Below, piece after piece: positions 52,744 through 63,164 of a stretch of DNA of 64,000 bases; position 1 is the stretch's first letter; each line of letters starts with the position of its first letter. Under the pieces are notes generated by a model that saw only the letters and a list, made by a program, of their open reading frames with translations, had not been told where the DNA came from and ran no database searches. This DNA comes from Pegoplata infirma (taxonomy: Eukaryota > Arthropoda > Insecta > Diptera > Anthomyiidae). Location of the stretch: positions 40,819,890 through 40,883,889 of the forward strand of contig OY992540.1 in the NCBI GenBank assembly GCA_963921195.1. The letters run 5' to 3'. The translations under genes were made by a program, and so were the position numbers.

Positions 52744-53957
52744 CACTGCGGAACACTAAAAAATAAACAAGAGTTACGACCATCATTTCTATATATTTCG
52801 GACATGCTGAATCGAATGGCGTACTCCGTTTTTCGATGTATGGTACAGTTTTCTTGTAAAATGTCATTAAAGATTGGCTGATTTTCAGCTGCTTTTTTAA
52901 CAAAAAAAATTCCAAAGCTAATGATTTTTAAATTTTATGGCATGTAAAACAGTGATATAACTTGTAGCAATATTTCTAATATAAATTTGGTTTAAAGCTT
53001 TTCATCTTAACCCCTTTAATTCGCGGATTTCTTAATTTTTTTAAGTTTTCGCGAAATTAACCGCTAAATTTGTCTCTGATAAAAAACTTGCAATTTGTGG
53101 ATCATAAAGGCGTCCATGACACTACGAATAGTGGACAAAAACATCTATGTTATATGGACCATCATGAAGAAAATCGCGAAAAACCGTTTTTTTGTATATG
53201 GCAGCATCACTTTAGGAGATGATTTGAGGCTTCATGTTTTAGTATATAATGTGGGAACCTTAAACAATGAACTGACCCAAAATTTGTCCAAAAAAGTTTT
53301 CATTTGCAAAAGTTATCTTAACAAAAACTATAATTATTGTATCGCAAACACTGAAATAACAGTTTTTGTTAAGATAACTTTTGCAAATGAAATCTTTTTT
53401 GGACAAATTTTGGGTCAGTTCATTGTTTAAGGTTCCCACATTATATACTAAAAGATGAAGCCACAAATCATCTCCTAAAGTGATGCTGCCATATACAAAA
53501 AAAACGGTTTTTCGCGATTTTCTTCATGATGGTCCATATAACATAGATGTTTTTTGTCCACTATTCGTAGTGTCATGGACGCCTTTATGATCCACAAAAT
53601 GCAAGTTTTTTATCAGAGACCAATTAAGCGGTTAATTTCGCGAAAACTTAAAAAAATGAAGAAATCCGCGAATTAAAGGGGTTAAGATGAAAAGCTTTAA
53701 ACCAAATTTATATTAGAAATATTGCTACAAGTTATATCTTTGTTTTCCATGCCATAAAATTTAAAAATCATTAGCTTTGGAATTTTTTTGTTAAAAAAGC
53801 AGCTGAAAATCAGCCAATCTTTAATGACATTTTACAAGAAAACTGTACCTACATCGAAAAACGGAGTACGCCATTCGATTCAGCATGTCCGAAATATATT
53901 GAAATGATGGTCGTACCTCTTGTTTTCTAAAATAGTGGTTAGTTTTGTCACGCAGTG
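52744..53957. mobile_element. Giant fold-back element 3 (1.21 kb, TTA duplication)
   Basis: Ends CACTGCG and its inverse; TTA at 52741-52743 and 53958-53960. The arms match almost base for base to a centre at about 53350 (for example 'gactgtaatgacattttac'-type blocks at 52850 and 53820, and 'ccatatacaaaaaa' at 53193 and 53490). The arms are the least diverged of the palindromes here, so it is the youngest or best maintained. Confidence 0.8.
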
Positions 53958-53960
53958 TTA

Positions 53961-55584
53961 TTGCAACAGACGGACGGACAGGCCTCAAGGGTATGGTGGA
54001 ATCATATTCTTAAGTAGTCAGATATAAAATTTTTGTACTGTCGACGAAGAATTGAGAGAAAAAGGAGAGAGTGGCAAAGTTGTATTTTTTTAAATTTTAA
54101 CCAATTTTGAGGACGACCAAAGAAAATTTTAATAACTCAAAATAAAATAAAATTAGTTTTATTTTTTAATTAATTTATTATTTTATTTACAGTTTTCTTT
54201 TTTTTAATTAATCATAAATATTATAATCAGATGACTATTTTACATTGTTTAATCAAGATACTCTTTATAATATCCTTAATTAATTATATTTTTTATATAT
54301 GTACCTTCTTTTAAAATTATAAAAAAAGTATTTGTATATTATTTATTAAAGCTAAAAAATATAAAATGCTTTGATCTTAAATAAATAAGATCAAAAAGTT
54401 AAAAAAAAAAAATAAAAATAAAAAAAATACCCAGACAAATTTTCGGTTCTACTTTCTACTTAACAATCAAATTAGAACCGGTTTTTTAACAACAATTTAA
54501 AAAAATCAAATTTGGATAATTCCAGTTGAAATTCAGAAAAGCTCAATTGATACAAATGCTCAATAATAAAAAAAAAAAACACAAGACCTTGATAGTCAAG
54601 TTCTTGTGTCTTTCAAAAAGTCTTTATTTGTTGCATAGTGTAATTAGAAAAAATCGATTTGAAAATCCGGTTCTTTACAAAATCTCAATTAAAATTCATA
54701 AAAGCTTAATTGATCATTGAGAAAAGATCAATTGAAATTCAGACCAATTAAATTACGGTTCATCATAAAAGATCAGTTGATCATTAGAAAAGATCAATTG
54801 AAATTTAGAAAATCCCAGTTGCTATTTATTGAAATTAAATAATTCTAATTGAAAATCAGAATAAATATCAGAACTTACCAAGACAATTTTTATAATAAAC
54901 TAAATTTCAATTAATTTTTTCTGAATTTTCGTTGGTTTTTTTTTTTTTTTAATTTTAAATGGAATTTTCTGAGTTTCTGAAGGGCGTGTTAGCAGTTCTA
55001 GAACAGATTCTAGTATTGGTTCTAAGCCAAGTTATATCTTACATTTTAGTTTTTAGGAAGATGTTCTGAAACTCCTTCCATTAAAGCGATTCTAAATTAA
55101 CTTGCTTTCGAATATGTACTTAGATGCTCTAAAAACCGATTTTAAAAAAAATTTTACTGGATAAATTATTCGCTAAGGAAAAGTTTTAAACATATAAGTG
55201 TTCCAATGGTAAACAAAATTAAAATGCGATATATGAAATTTTAAACATATGATATATAATACAATGGATATGATGTGCTGTGGAAATGGTGTGCAGGTTT
55301 TAAAATGTTCAGTTTCTCCAAAACTCTTAACTTTATCTGGGCGAAGGAGCCATAGTTGATTTTCTATTATTCGTTGAATGCCGATATTTCGTCAGATCCA
55401 TAATATTATGAGGCGTGGTCGTTTCCAAGTTACTAGGAGGAGTAACAATTGTTAAAACCTAAAAAGAAATGTTTGTGTATTGTGCGGTGATGATGATGTG
55501 AATGAGGTGTAATGAGGTTTTTTGTGTTAGAAAAAATTTGAGTTATTTTAGTAAATCGTTTTGAAATTTTTATCGTTTATAACT
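53961..55584. other. AT-rich DNA 3' of the gene ending at 55585
   Basis: 54000 carries 'cagacggacggacagg', the tail of repeat R. 54525-54870 contains diverged tandem GATCAATTGAAATTCAGAAA units. 55000-55580 looks unique and probably includes the 3' UTR of the minus-strand gene. No other gene seen. Confidence 0.4.
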
Positions 55585-55739
55585 TCATTTTGCTGTCATA
55601 TGATTTACTTTGGAATTGCCATCATTAATTTCTACCGGTTCAGCTGGCACATAGGTTGATAGACCTCTTAAACCAAACCATTCTGGTGTAAAGTAGGAAT
55701 TATGTAAATTTTCCCTGGAGTTTTCTTTGGAATCTGTAT
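55585..55739 (-). CDS. Terminal exon of a Thr/Pro-rich protein gene
   Basis: Acceptor CAAAATTTCAG precedes 55739. It reads DTDSKENSRENLHNSYFTPE, then WFGLRGLSTYVPAEPVEIND and ends NHMTAK with a TGA stop at 55587-55585. The first two bases complete an Asp codon with the G left by the donor at 63165, giving RPTPGN-D-TDSKEN. The exon is not repeat-like. A 7.4-kb intron separates it from the preceding exon. Confidence 0.6.
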
Positions 55740-55840
55740 CTGAAATTTTGTAAAGATTAATGGCTGAAAGTGGAAAAGAGGGGTTTTAGGTTAAAGGAGG
55801 GATGATGTGTTGGAAATATATAAAAATAAACATATATATG

Positions 55841-56365
55841 AGGCATTCCACACCAAATTTCCCCCTACAGAAAAACATGTGTTCCATGAATTTCTGAATA
55901 GGTTGTAAGGATAGTTCCTATATGGAACTAAGAAAATTGCGTTTTTTGTTTTTCAATTTTTTAAAAACGGGGCTTAGGAGGCGTGGTCAAATATTGGAAA
56001 AATGGTCAAATTTGTGTCGAGTTTTCTCAGAACTCGTTCTGAAATTTTTAATTTTTTAAAAAAGTCAATTTATACACAAAAAAATTCAGGAGGCCCTTTT
56101 TTTGTATTTTTCGAAAAAATGGCATTTCAGTATTAAGTTTTATAAAAAATATGTAATTCTCTTCTAATTTAGTGTCTCAACATGGCGTAGGAGTATCAAC
56201 TATTTGCGAAACCAACGAATTTTGCAAATATTTGTAACTCATACGCCATGTTGAGACAATAAAATACGTAAGAATTACAAATTTGTTATGAAATTTAATA
56301 TTCCTATTGAGACATTCATGGGGCAAATGTTTTTTATTTCCCTGGACGTTTGGTATGAAATGCCT
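55841..56365. mobile_element. Smaller fold-back of the 49687 family
   Basis: Ends AGGCATTCCACACCAAATTT and (reverse) AGGCATTTCATACCAAACGT; centre near 56200, where 'catggcgtaggagt' meets its inverse. Shares 'taaggatagttcctatatgg'-type sequence with 49750. In the intron of the 55585/63165 gene. Confidence 0.65.
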
Positions 56366-56528
56366 CTTATATAGAACACGAGGATAGTTTGATAAAATTA
56401 GATGAGCGACTCAAATGTTTTTATTAAAAATCTAATGTTTTTATTAAAAATCTGAGGGAAGTCACTCTTCCCCTCGCGGTTAATGTTTTTAAGCTTAACT
56501 ACTGCAATTTTGTAATTATATATTTTTA

Positions 56529-57712
56529 CACTGAAAAAAATAACTATACTAAAATTAAATAAACACTGTTATTAATTAAAGTAAACAAATTTTTTTGAAT
56601 TTACTTCAACTTATCTTAATATAAGGTGGTTTTACTTAAAACAAAGAAAATTAACTTGAAGATAGTACATACAAATACTTAAAAAAGCACAAAAGTTTTC
56701 CTTAATTTGTTTTTTTAAATTAAGTTAAATATTCTTTACGTTTATGGCGAATTGATTGCATTTAAGAAAAATAGGGTTTATTACAAAATTTTGTTTTACT
56801 TAAAAGAAAAAAATTGAAATTGTGTGCAAAAAAAATAAATAAGTACGTAACTTACTTAAAAATAGTATAGACATTTTCAAGACCTTATATCAAATAAGTA
56901 CTAATCTTTAATTCCACAACGCATTTTCTTTAATTTAATCAATTTTTGTTTTAATTTAAGAAAAAAGTAATCTTTATTTTATTGATTTCATTGACTTTAT
57001 TTGAATCCATATCTTCATCTGTTTAAGAAAAAATTTACTTAACTTAAGGAAAAAATACTTAAGGTATTTTGGGGACCCCATCTAGGGGCCCCATCTGGAG
57101 ACCCCATGAGACCCTAACTTTAAATCCAAATTTCGATTTTCGCGGAATTTTCAAATGCCTATAACTCTGCAAATACTGCAGATACGAAAAAAATTCTAAA
57201 GGCATTTTTGTAGTCCTTAACTTGTAGAATATGACCGCCGAAGACCCGAAAGCCCTCCGAGCTATAGTTTTCGAGTTATTTCATGATCAAATTTCTCAAG
57301 ACCCCATTCCCATATCTCGAAAACTAAGCAAGATAGAGCGATTCTGACCAAAATTTTGGATCAAAATCAATAGTGACACTATAATAGTGTACGCACATAC
57401 TCATGGGCGGACCCCATATATTGGGGGCCCGTACGGTCCTCACATTGGGACTCCATAGGGTCCACAGAATCCGTAAGTTTAAGGAAATTTTTACTTATTT
57501 AAAAAAAATATTTTTCCTCTAGATAAAAACAATTAAACTTATATTAAGTACAATTTTACTTTCTGTTAAGATATATTTAAGTAAATGCATTACTATGTTT
57601 TAGGAAAAAATATACTTGGAAGAAGAATTAATATCTTTGGAGCCCTCGCATACCCTCCTTTTTTTAAATTAAGTTCAACATGCTTTAAAAATGGTAAATT
57701 TTTTTTTCAGTG
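56529..57712. mobile_element. CACTA-like element with GACCCC-rich core
   Basis: Starts CACTGAAAAAAATAACTATA and ends AATTTTTTTTTCAGTG; TA on both sides (56527-56528, 57713-57714). The core at 57060-57480 has GGGGACCCCATC/GGGGCCCCATC blocks and 'tcgaaaactaagcaagatag', in inverted relation to the core of 31363-32932. No transposase. Confidence 0.65.
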
Positions 57713-57791
57713 TATCCACGCCCACAAAAGAGGGCAGGCCAAAAAAAAATTTTATTTCCTAATAGTCCTAGAAAATTGAAATTTGAAATAT

Positions 57792-58568
57792 AGAATCTTT
57801 CCCAAGTCTAAATATAGACCGATTATATCTATATTTCGTTAGACCTTTAATTAGTATAGAAAACATACACAAACAAAATTTGAGTGAAATTTGCTTAATT
57901 TTGTTACCAATAGAGCGATTTTACTAAATATCGGGCTAAGTTTGTAAATGGGTCTAAGTCCAAAAATGGTCCAATTATATTCGGAATTGATAAGACTACC
58001 AAGCCACACGTTTACACACACAAACAAAATTTTTATTAAATATTTCCAATTTTCATGAATTTTGAGATATATTTATGTGAATATCGGCAGGGGGTGTTTG
58101 TATGGGGACTACAAGAAAACAGGTCCGATTTTTAAAATTTTAAAATTTAGAATGATGATTTGTGAATACAGAAGATGTTTACCTGCCAAGTTTCGAAAGG
58201 ATACCTACTATAATACGGCTATAAAAGTCATTTGTGCGAAAATAAAGCGGACCTTTGTATGGGGTCTAGGTCTAAACATGGACCGATTGTTTCCAATGTC
58301 AATAGACTTCATCCTTAGGCCAAATGAAGCTTAAGTTTCAAATTTCAGCCAAATGGATTGATAAATGCGACCTGTATCTTGCTCACAACGTTCAGATGGA
58401 AATGCGGCCGGACGGACAGACAGATGGACATCGTTAAATCGTCTCAGAAAGTGATTCTGAGTCGATCGGTATGCATGAAGGTGGGTCTAGCACCAATATT
58501 TCGGATAGTTACAATCATCAGCACAACCTCATTATACCCTGTACCACAGAGTGGTGTAGGGTATAAAT
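57792..58568 (+). repeat. Dispersed repeat R, near full copy
   Basis: Same block order as 9668-10464: 'atagaccgattatatc', 'gaccttt', 'agcgattttactaaatatcg', 'gtgaatatcggcaggggg', a GGACGGACAGACAGATGGAC tract, GATTCTGAGTCGATCGGTAT and the terminal dyad GTACCACAGAGTGGTGTAGG. Confidence 0.65.
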
Positions 58569-58627
58569 AGACTTTTAGGACGTTCCGATTCTATGGGGTA
58601 AAAATCGGTTTAATGGTGGAAAACCTA

Positions 58628-59985
58628 CACTCAAAAAAAAACGTGGGTATTCATAACTAAAAATTTAACTAAAGTACTAATTTTTTAGTCCAAAATGATC
58701 TAGTGCAGGCGTTGGTAATCAATACTAAAATTTTTTACTAATATTATTCAAAACCAGTAAATATTACTAATTTTAGTACTTTGAAGATACTAAAAAACTA
58801 CTGGTAATTAGTAACTTATTAGTAGTAGGGTTTCTATTCGGGAAAAATTTCCCGGGAATTCCCGGGAAATATTTTTCTTAAAATCCCGGGATTTTTTCTT
58901 CGGGAAATTTCGGGAATTCGTCGCTAATTTTTTAATAAAAGTATATTTTATTTACACATTTTTAACACAATCTTAAATGATTTAATAAAAATGACTTTAA
59001 AACTTTGAAGGAATTAAAATTTTTAAAGAAAAACTAGTGAGGATATGCTTCAGCATGTATATTATTTAGGCCTAATAATTATTTTTCTTTAATCGATTGC
59101 GTGACAAAATACGGAATCTAACTAAATTTCACTTCAAATGTTGGTTGCAAATTGGCAAAAGTTTTCTTAATCTAAAATTCCAATGATTTCTTCTTAAGGA
59201 AATTTAGTATTTCATATTCAGAACAATATAATAGTGCTTAAACAAAACTATCGATATTTTAAAAAATATATAACAAACCTGGTTTTCAGCTTAAAATTTC
59301 ATATATAAAGTAATAGCCTGATATTTATCGGCCGTGAAAAAAATATTTTGTAACGAACCTTGGCCGCCGCTAGTTTTATCCCAGCAACCAGTTCAAATAC
59401 GTCGTTACATTGGCTGTATAGTACATTTATGTTCTCATTTTGGGCGGAATGCCTTAAACCAATTAATTTTAATAATTCGAAAGTTTAATTATTAAATATA
59501 TCTTCAAGATATAATTTTCTTACGGTTGGCGTAGTCAAAATTAGAAAAATTTTCCAAAATGTTATTAGAACCGCATTTGATGCAAAATCGGGTATTTCCA
59601 AATTGTGAACAATTTTGCATGGAGTGGAAATACTTCAATGCAAATACTAGAACTATGATAATTTTCAATATTTCTACAAAAAAATAGATTTTATATACTT
59701 TCTAAGTATATTTTATAGGTTAGTAAAACTATTTTACAAGAGAATACATCTAAAATGGTTTTAAATTGGAAAATACGACCATAATTTGTAATATAAAAAT
59801 TTTTTTATGGATGGTAAAGTTCAAAATTTGTTTTAATTATAAAATTCCCGGGAATTCCCGGGAATACGATTTTTTTAAAACGATTTCCCGGGAATTGAAA
59901 AAGTCCGGGAATTTAGAAACCCTAATTAGTAGATTTAAGTACAATATCACTTACTAAACTTTTTACTGTAGAATTATTTTGAGTG
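58628..59985. mobile_element. CACTA-like MITE inside LINE copy D
   Basis: Starts CACTCAAAAAAAAACGTGGG and ends AATTATTTTGAGTG; TA on both sides (58626-58627, 59986-59987). Removing it with one TA restores a continuous LINE frame (GLMVENL-LANRRITSELG). A hAT-type element is nested inside. Confidence 0.8.
58826..59924. mobile_element. hAT-type element with CCCGGGAA-rich ends
   Basis: Ends TAGGGTTTCTATTCGGG and (reverse) TAGGGTTTCTAAATTCCCGG, followed inward by CCCGGGAATTCCCGGGAA on both sides. A perfect 8-bp duplication ATTAGTAG lies at 58818-58825 and 59925-59932. 1099 bp, no transposase frame seen. Confidence 0.8.
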
Positions 59986-61826
59986 TACTTGCCAATAGAC
60001 GTATAACGTCTGAATTAGGAGCGTCCGTCATATCTCGATTTGTTAATAGGGGCACACCACAAGGAGGTGTTCTTTCGCCGCTTCTTTGGAACCTGGCACT
60101 GAATTCAATGCTGCTATCTCTAGAAGCACGTGGTAGTCATGTTGTCGCATATGCTGACGATGTCGCGATAGCGGTAAAGGGTTCTCTGAAAGATCTAAAT
60201 GGGCAAGAGACTGTGGTCTAGGAGTTAATCCAAGTAAAACAGAGCTTGTTTTGTTTACAAGGAAAAATAAGATTCCTGCTTTTGATCCTATTTCTCTGGA
60301 CGGCACTGAAATCACCTTCTCAGATGGAGCCAAGTATCTTGGAGTATTTCTAGATAGGAAGTTGAATTTCAGGCGTAACATTGAGGAACGGGTGAGAAAA
60401 GCAACGATTGCTTTATATTCCTGTAAAAGCGCCATTGGAAAACGATGGGGTTTTAGCCCTCAAGTCGTTCATTGGATCTATACAGCAGTGGTGCGTCCAA
60501 TTTTTGCTGTATGGAATCATTGTCTGGTGGCCTGCTTTAGAAACAAAAGCAAACTGTGTCTTTATCACGAAGGTACAGAGAATGGCGTCGATGTGCATCA
60601 CTGGTGCTCTTCGTACTACACCTACGGATGCATTAGAAATCCTCCTTCACCTGATACCATTGGACATATTGGGTAGGCAGTATGCTGCTGCGTCGGCAAT
60701 TCGACTTAATAGCACGCTGCAATGGAGGAGCAGCGATTGTGGCCATAGCGCGATCTTGAAGAAGATAACAATACCACAAAATGTGGACTGTGCTCCCTCT
60801 TTAAGCCTCTTTGAGCGCCACTTTACCACTATGATACCATCCAGGGAGTCTTGGATGGGGGATACTCCGGGTAGTGGAGCTACCATAAATTTTTACACAG
60901 ATGGATCGAGGCTGCACGAACAAGTGGGCTTTGGAGTCTATTCTGAAGAGCTTGGGTTGAGCCTGGCTCGTAGATTGCCAGATTATTGCAGTGTTAACCA
61001 GGCAGAGATGCTGGCAATAAAGGAAGTGGCTGACTGGTTGAGCTGCAATGTCGTGTCTACAACCGCAGTCAACATCTATACTGACAGTCAAGCCGCGGTC
61101 AAGTCCCTGGATTCAATGTTTCTGAAAACAAGATCTGCCCTTAACTGCCGCACGTCTTTAAATGAGATGGCCAAGCAGTTTAACATACGACTCATATGGG
61201 TCCCAGGGCACAGAGACATTCCAGGGAATTGCAAAGCCGATGAGCTTGCAAGACTAGGAACTACCTTACAGGTTCCAACAGAATTGGAATGTGTTGGTAT
61301 GCCTCTAGAAACTCCTACGGCTTTGTTCTGCGACGGATACTAATCAAAGATGGGCAAATGGATGGACGTGTGAGACAACACGACTGATTTGGCCTTCTCT
61401 TAATCGGGGGCGCACAAATAAGCTGATATCGCTTCCAAGAGGAGATGGTTTCTATAATTACTGGACACTGTCTTATAGGGAAGCACGCAGAGCGGTTAAA
61501 CGTGCCGTCGAATGACTTTTGCCGAAGTTGCATGGATGAAGAGGAGTTGGAAACTATCGAACACTTAATTTGCCATTGCCCGGCACTTTCTGGTCAGAGA
61601 CTTGCTTCACTGGGATCTAGGGAGCTGTACGATCTTTCTGATTTGTCGGATGTCAAAATTCAACATCTAAGGAGTTTCATAAGAAGCTCAAACTGGTTTA
61701 ACGACAGGGACTAGTAGGGAAACCTATTACGGTCCCGTGGTATCACAATGGACCTCAGAGTCTACGTGTGTTGACGTAAAACGTCAGCAGCTACTTACAA
61801 CCTAACCTAACCTATGGGGTAAAAAT

Positions 61827-62280
61827 GAGTACTTTTTCCCTCCAGAAAAAAAAAACATTCTGAAAAATGTACTTTTTGGAAATTCAAATTCTATGGGAAC
61901 ATTAGTGGTCTGACTTGAAATTTAAAATGTTGGTTCCTCCGGCTAAAATAAACATATTGAAAAAAGTACTTTTTGGAAATTTGAATTTAAAGAGTTTAAA
62001 AAAGAATAAAAAACCTTGGTACTTTTTCTATTTCCTGAAATAATGATTTTAGAAACTTCTGGTAAAAGTACTTTTTAGAAAGTTTCGATTCTAAGAAGAT
62101 TAAAAGTGTAATAAACTAAAATAAACTCCGAATTTGTGTAATGTAGAAAGTTCTGATTCTAAGGAGGTAGAAAGGGATACAAAATTGTACTTTGGTGCTT
62201 TTTTATTCATAGAAATAAATTTTGAAAAAGTATTTTCTGGGAAATTTCAATTATAATGGGGAATTAAAGGAATTTAACCT
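61827..62280. repeat. Diverged repeats of AAAGTACTTTTTGGAAATTT
   Basis: At least six units containing GTACTTTTT-GGAAATT and 'gattctaagg' at 61830, 61870, 61962, 62018, 62068 and 62228; 58570-58605 left of LINE copy D belongs to the same sequence. It is the old target of that LINE. Confidence 0.55.
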
Positions 62281-62568
62281 ACAGTGAGCGTCAAAAGAAA
62301 GTGTACACGTCTAAAGTTTATGTAATTCGTTAACGACAAAGTTGAAAATAAACCCCGTTATTATTATCAATTGACTATCATTAAAAAAAGGCTATAAGGG
62401 AAAATTTTTCAAGATTTAATTTAAGCTTGATAGCGTTCATATAGAGCAAATATTAAATGAGATACGAGGGTCGCGCTGAAAAATTAAATTATTTTTAGAC
62501 GTTTTTTAGAAAATTTATATACATCTGAAAGTAGATCAAATGGAGTAAAACTGCATTTACAGATTTTC
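62281..62568. repeat. Possible Tc1/mariner-type left end
   Basis: TACAGTGAGCGTCAAAAGAA at 62280 begins with TA and looks like a Tc1-type terminus. I found no inverted partner, so this is a fragment or a wrong call. Confidence 0.3.
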
Positions 62569-63016
62569 ATTTCGTGTTGCTGTTTCCTATTAAAAGTGCT
62601 TCAAATTGGATACATTTTGTTTAATATTTCTAATATATTTGTGCTTGTCCAAGGAGGCCACTGATGTCAAATGAAAGAGGAGGATATCCCCCAAGTTTTT
62701 AATTTTTTTTATTTTGCTATATCAGGATAAAAGGATGTGAATAAAGTCCTTTAAAAACTTTATCAAAATATTTCGTTGAAAATTTTGAACGATATTGAAG
62801 GATAAAGTTTTGAAAGGTTGTAACTTACCTCCTTTTTCCTGATATGTAAAAAAATTAAAATAAGAAAATTGGGGCAGATCCTCCTCTTTCATTTGCTATG
62901 ACTAGTGGCATCCTAGAACAAGTATAAATATTAAAAAAAAATATTTTATAAATTGTCATCGTCTAAAACTTTGAAGTCCTTTTAAAAGGTAACCGGATCA
63001 CGAAATGAAAAACTGT
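62569..63016. mobile_element. Fold-back element (about 450 bp)
   Basis: Arms 62569-62735 and 62835-63016 are inverted: 'tttcatttcgtg' against 'cacgaaatgaaa', and 'caaatgaaagaggaggat' against 'atcctcctctttcatttg'. A relative of one arm lies at 43490-43625. Confidence 0.6.
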
Positions 63017-63164
63017 TATTGCACTTGTAAAACATTAAGTCTCTAATTTCAAACGTATATCCTTTTCATTTTTGTCGGACGGTGTTATCAAACTATCCTC
63101 TTTTTTTATAAGAGATTATTGGCTTGTAAGGTCTATTAGTGAATTAGGGTTTTTCAAAACTTAC

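Larger units (their letters stand above)
58606..61812 (+). mobile_element. LOA/I-like LINE copy D with nested insertions
   Basis: Begins in the reverse transcriptase at 58606, is interrupted by a MITE (58628-59985), and continues NRRITSELGASVISRFVNRG, TPQGGVLSPLLWN and the YADD box (VVAYADDVAIAVKGSLKDL), then thumb, RNase H (NFYTDGSR, QAEMLAIKEVADW, IYTDSQAAVKSLDS, IWVPGHRDIPGNCKADELA) and C-terminal region (TGHCLIGKHAERL, CRSCMDEEELETIEHLICHC). It ends with an ACCTAACCTAACC tail. A 15-bp target duplication CTATGGGGTAAAAAT lies at 58591-58605 and 61812-61826 (one base shared with the tail). Frameshifts near 60200, 60520 and 61310 inactivate it. Most complete copy of this family in the window. 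Confidence 0.85.

Noticed and set aside
53095..53466. Mirror ORFs around 53350
   Set aside because: Produced by the TTA-flanked palindrome; no coding signal.
59341..59460. Small GC-richer patch inside the hAT-type element as a possible exon
   Set aside because: No open frame with splice borders; it lies within an element bounded by an 8-bp duplication.
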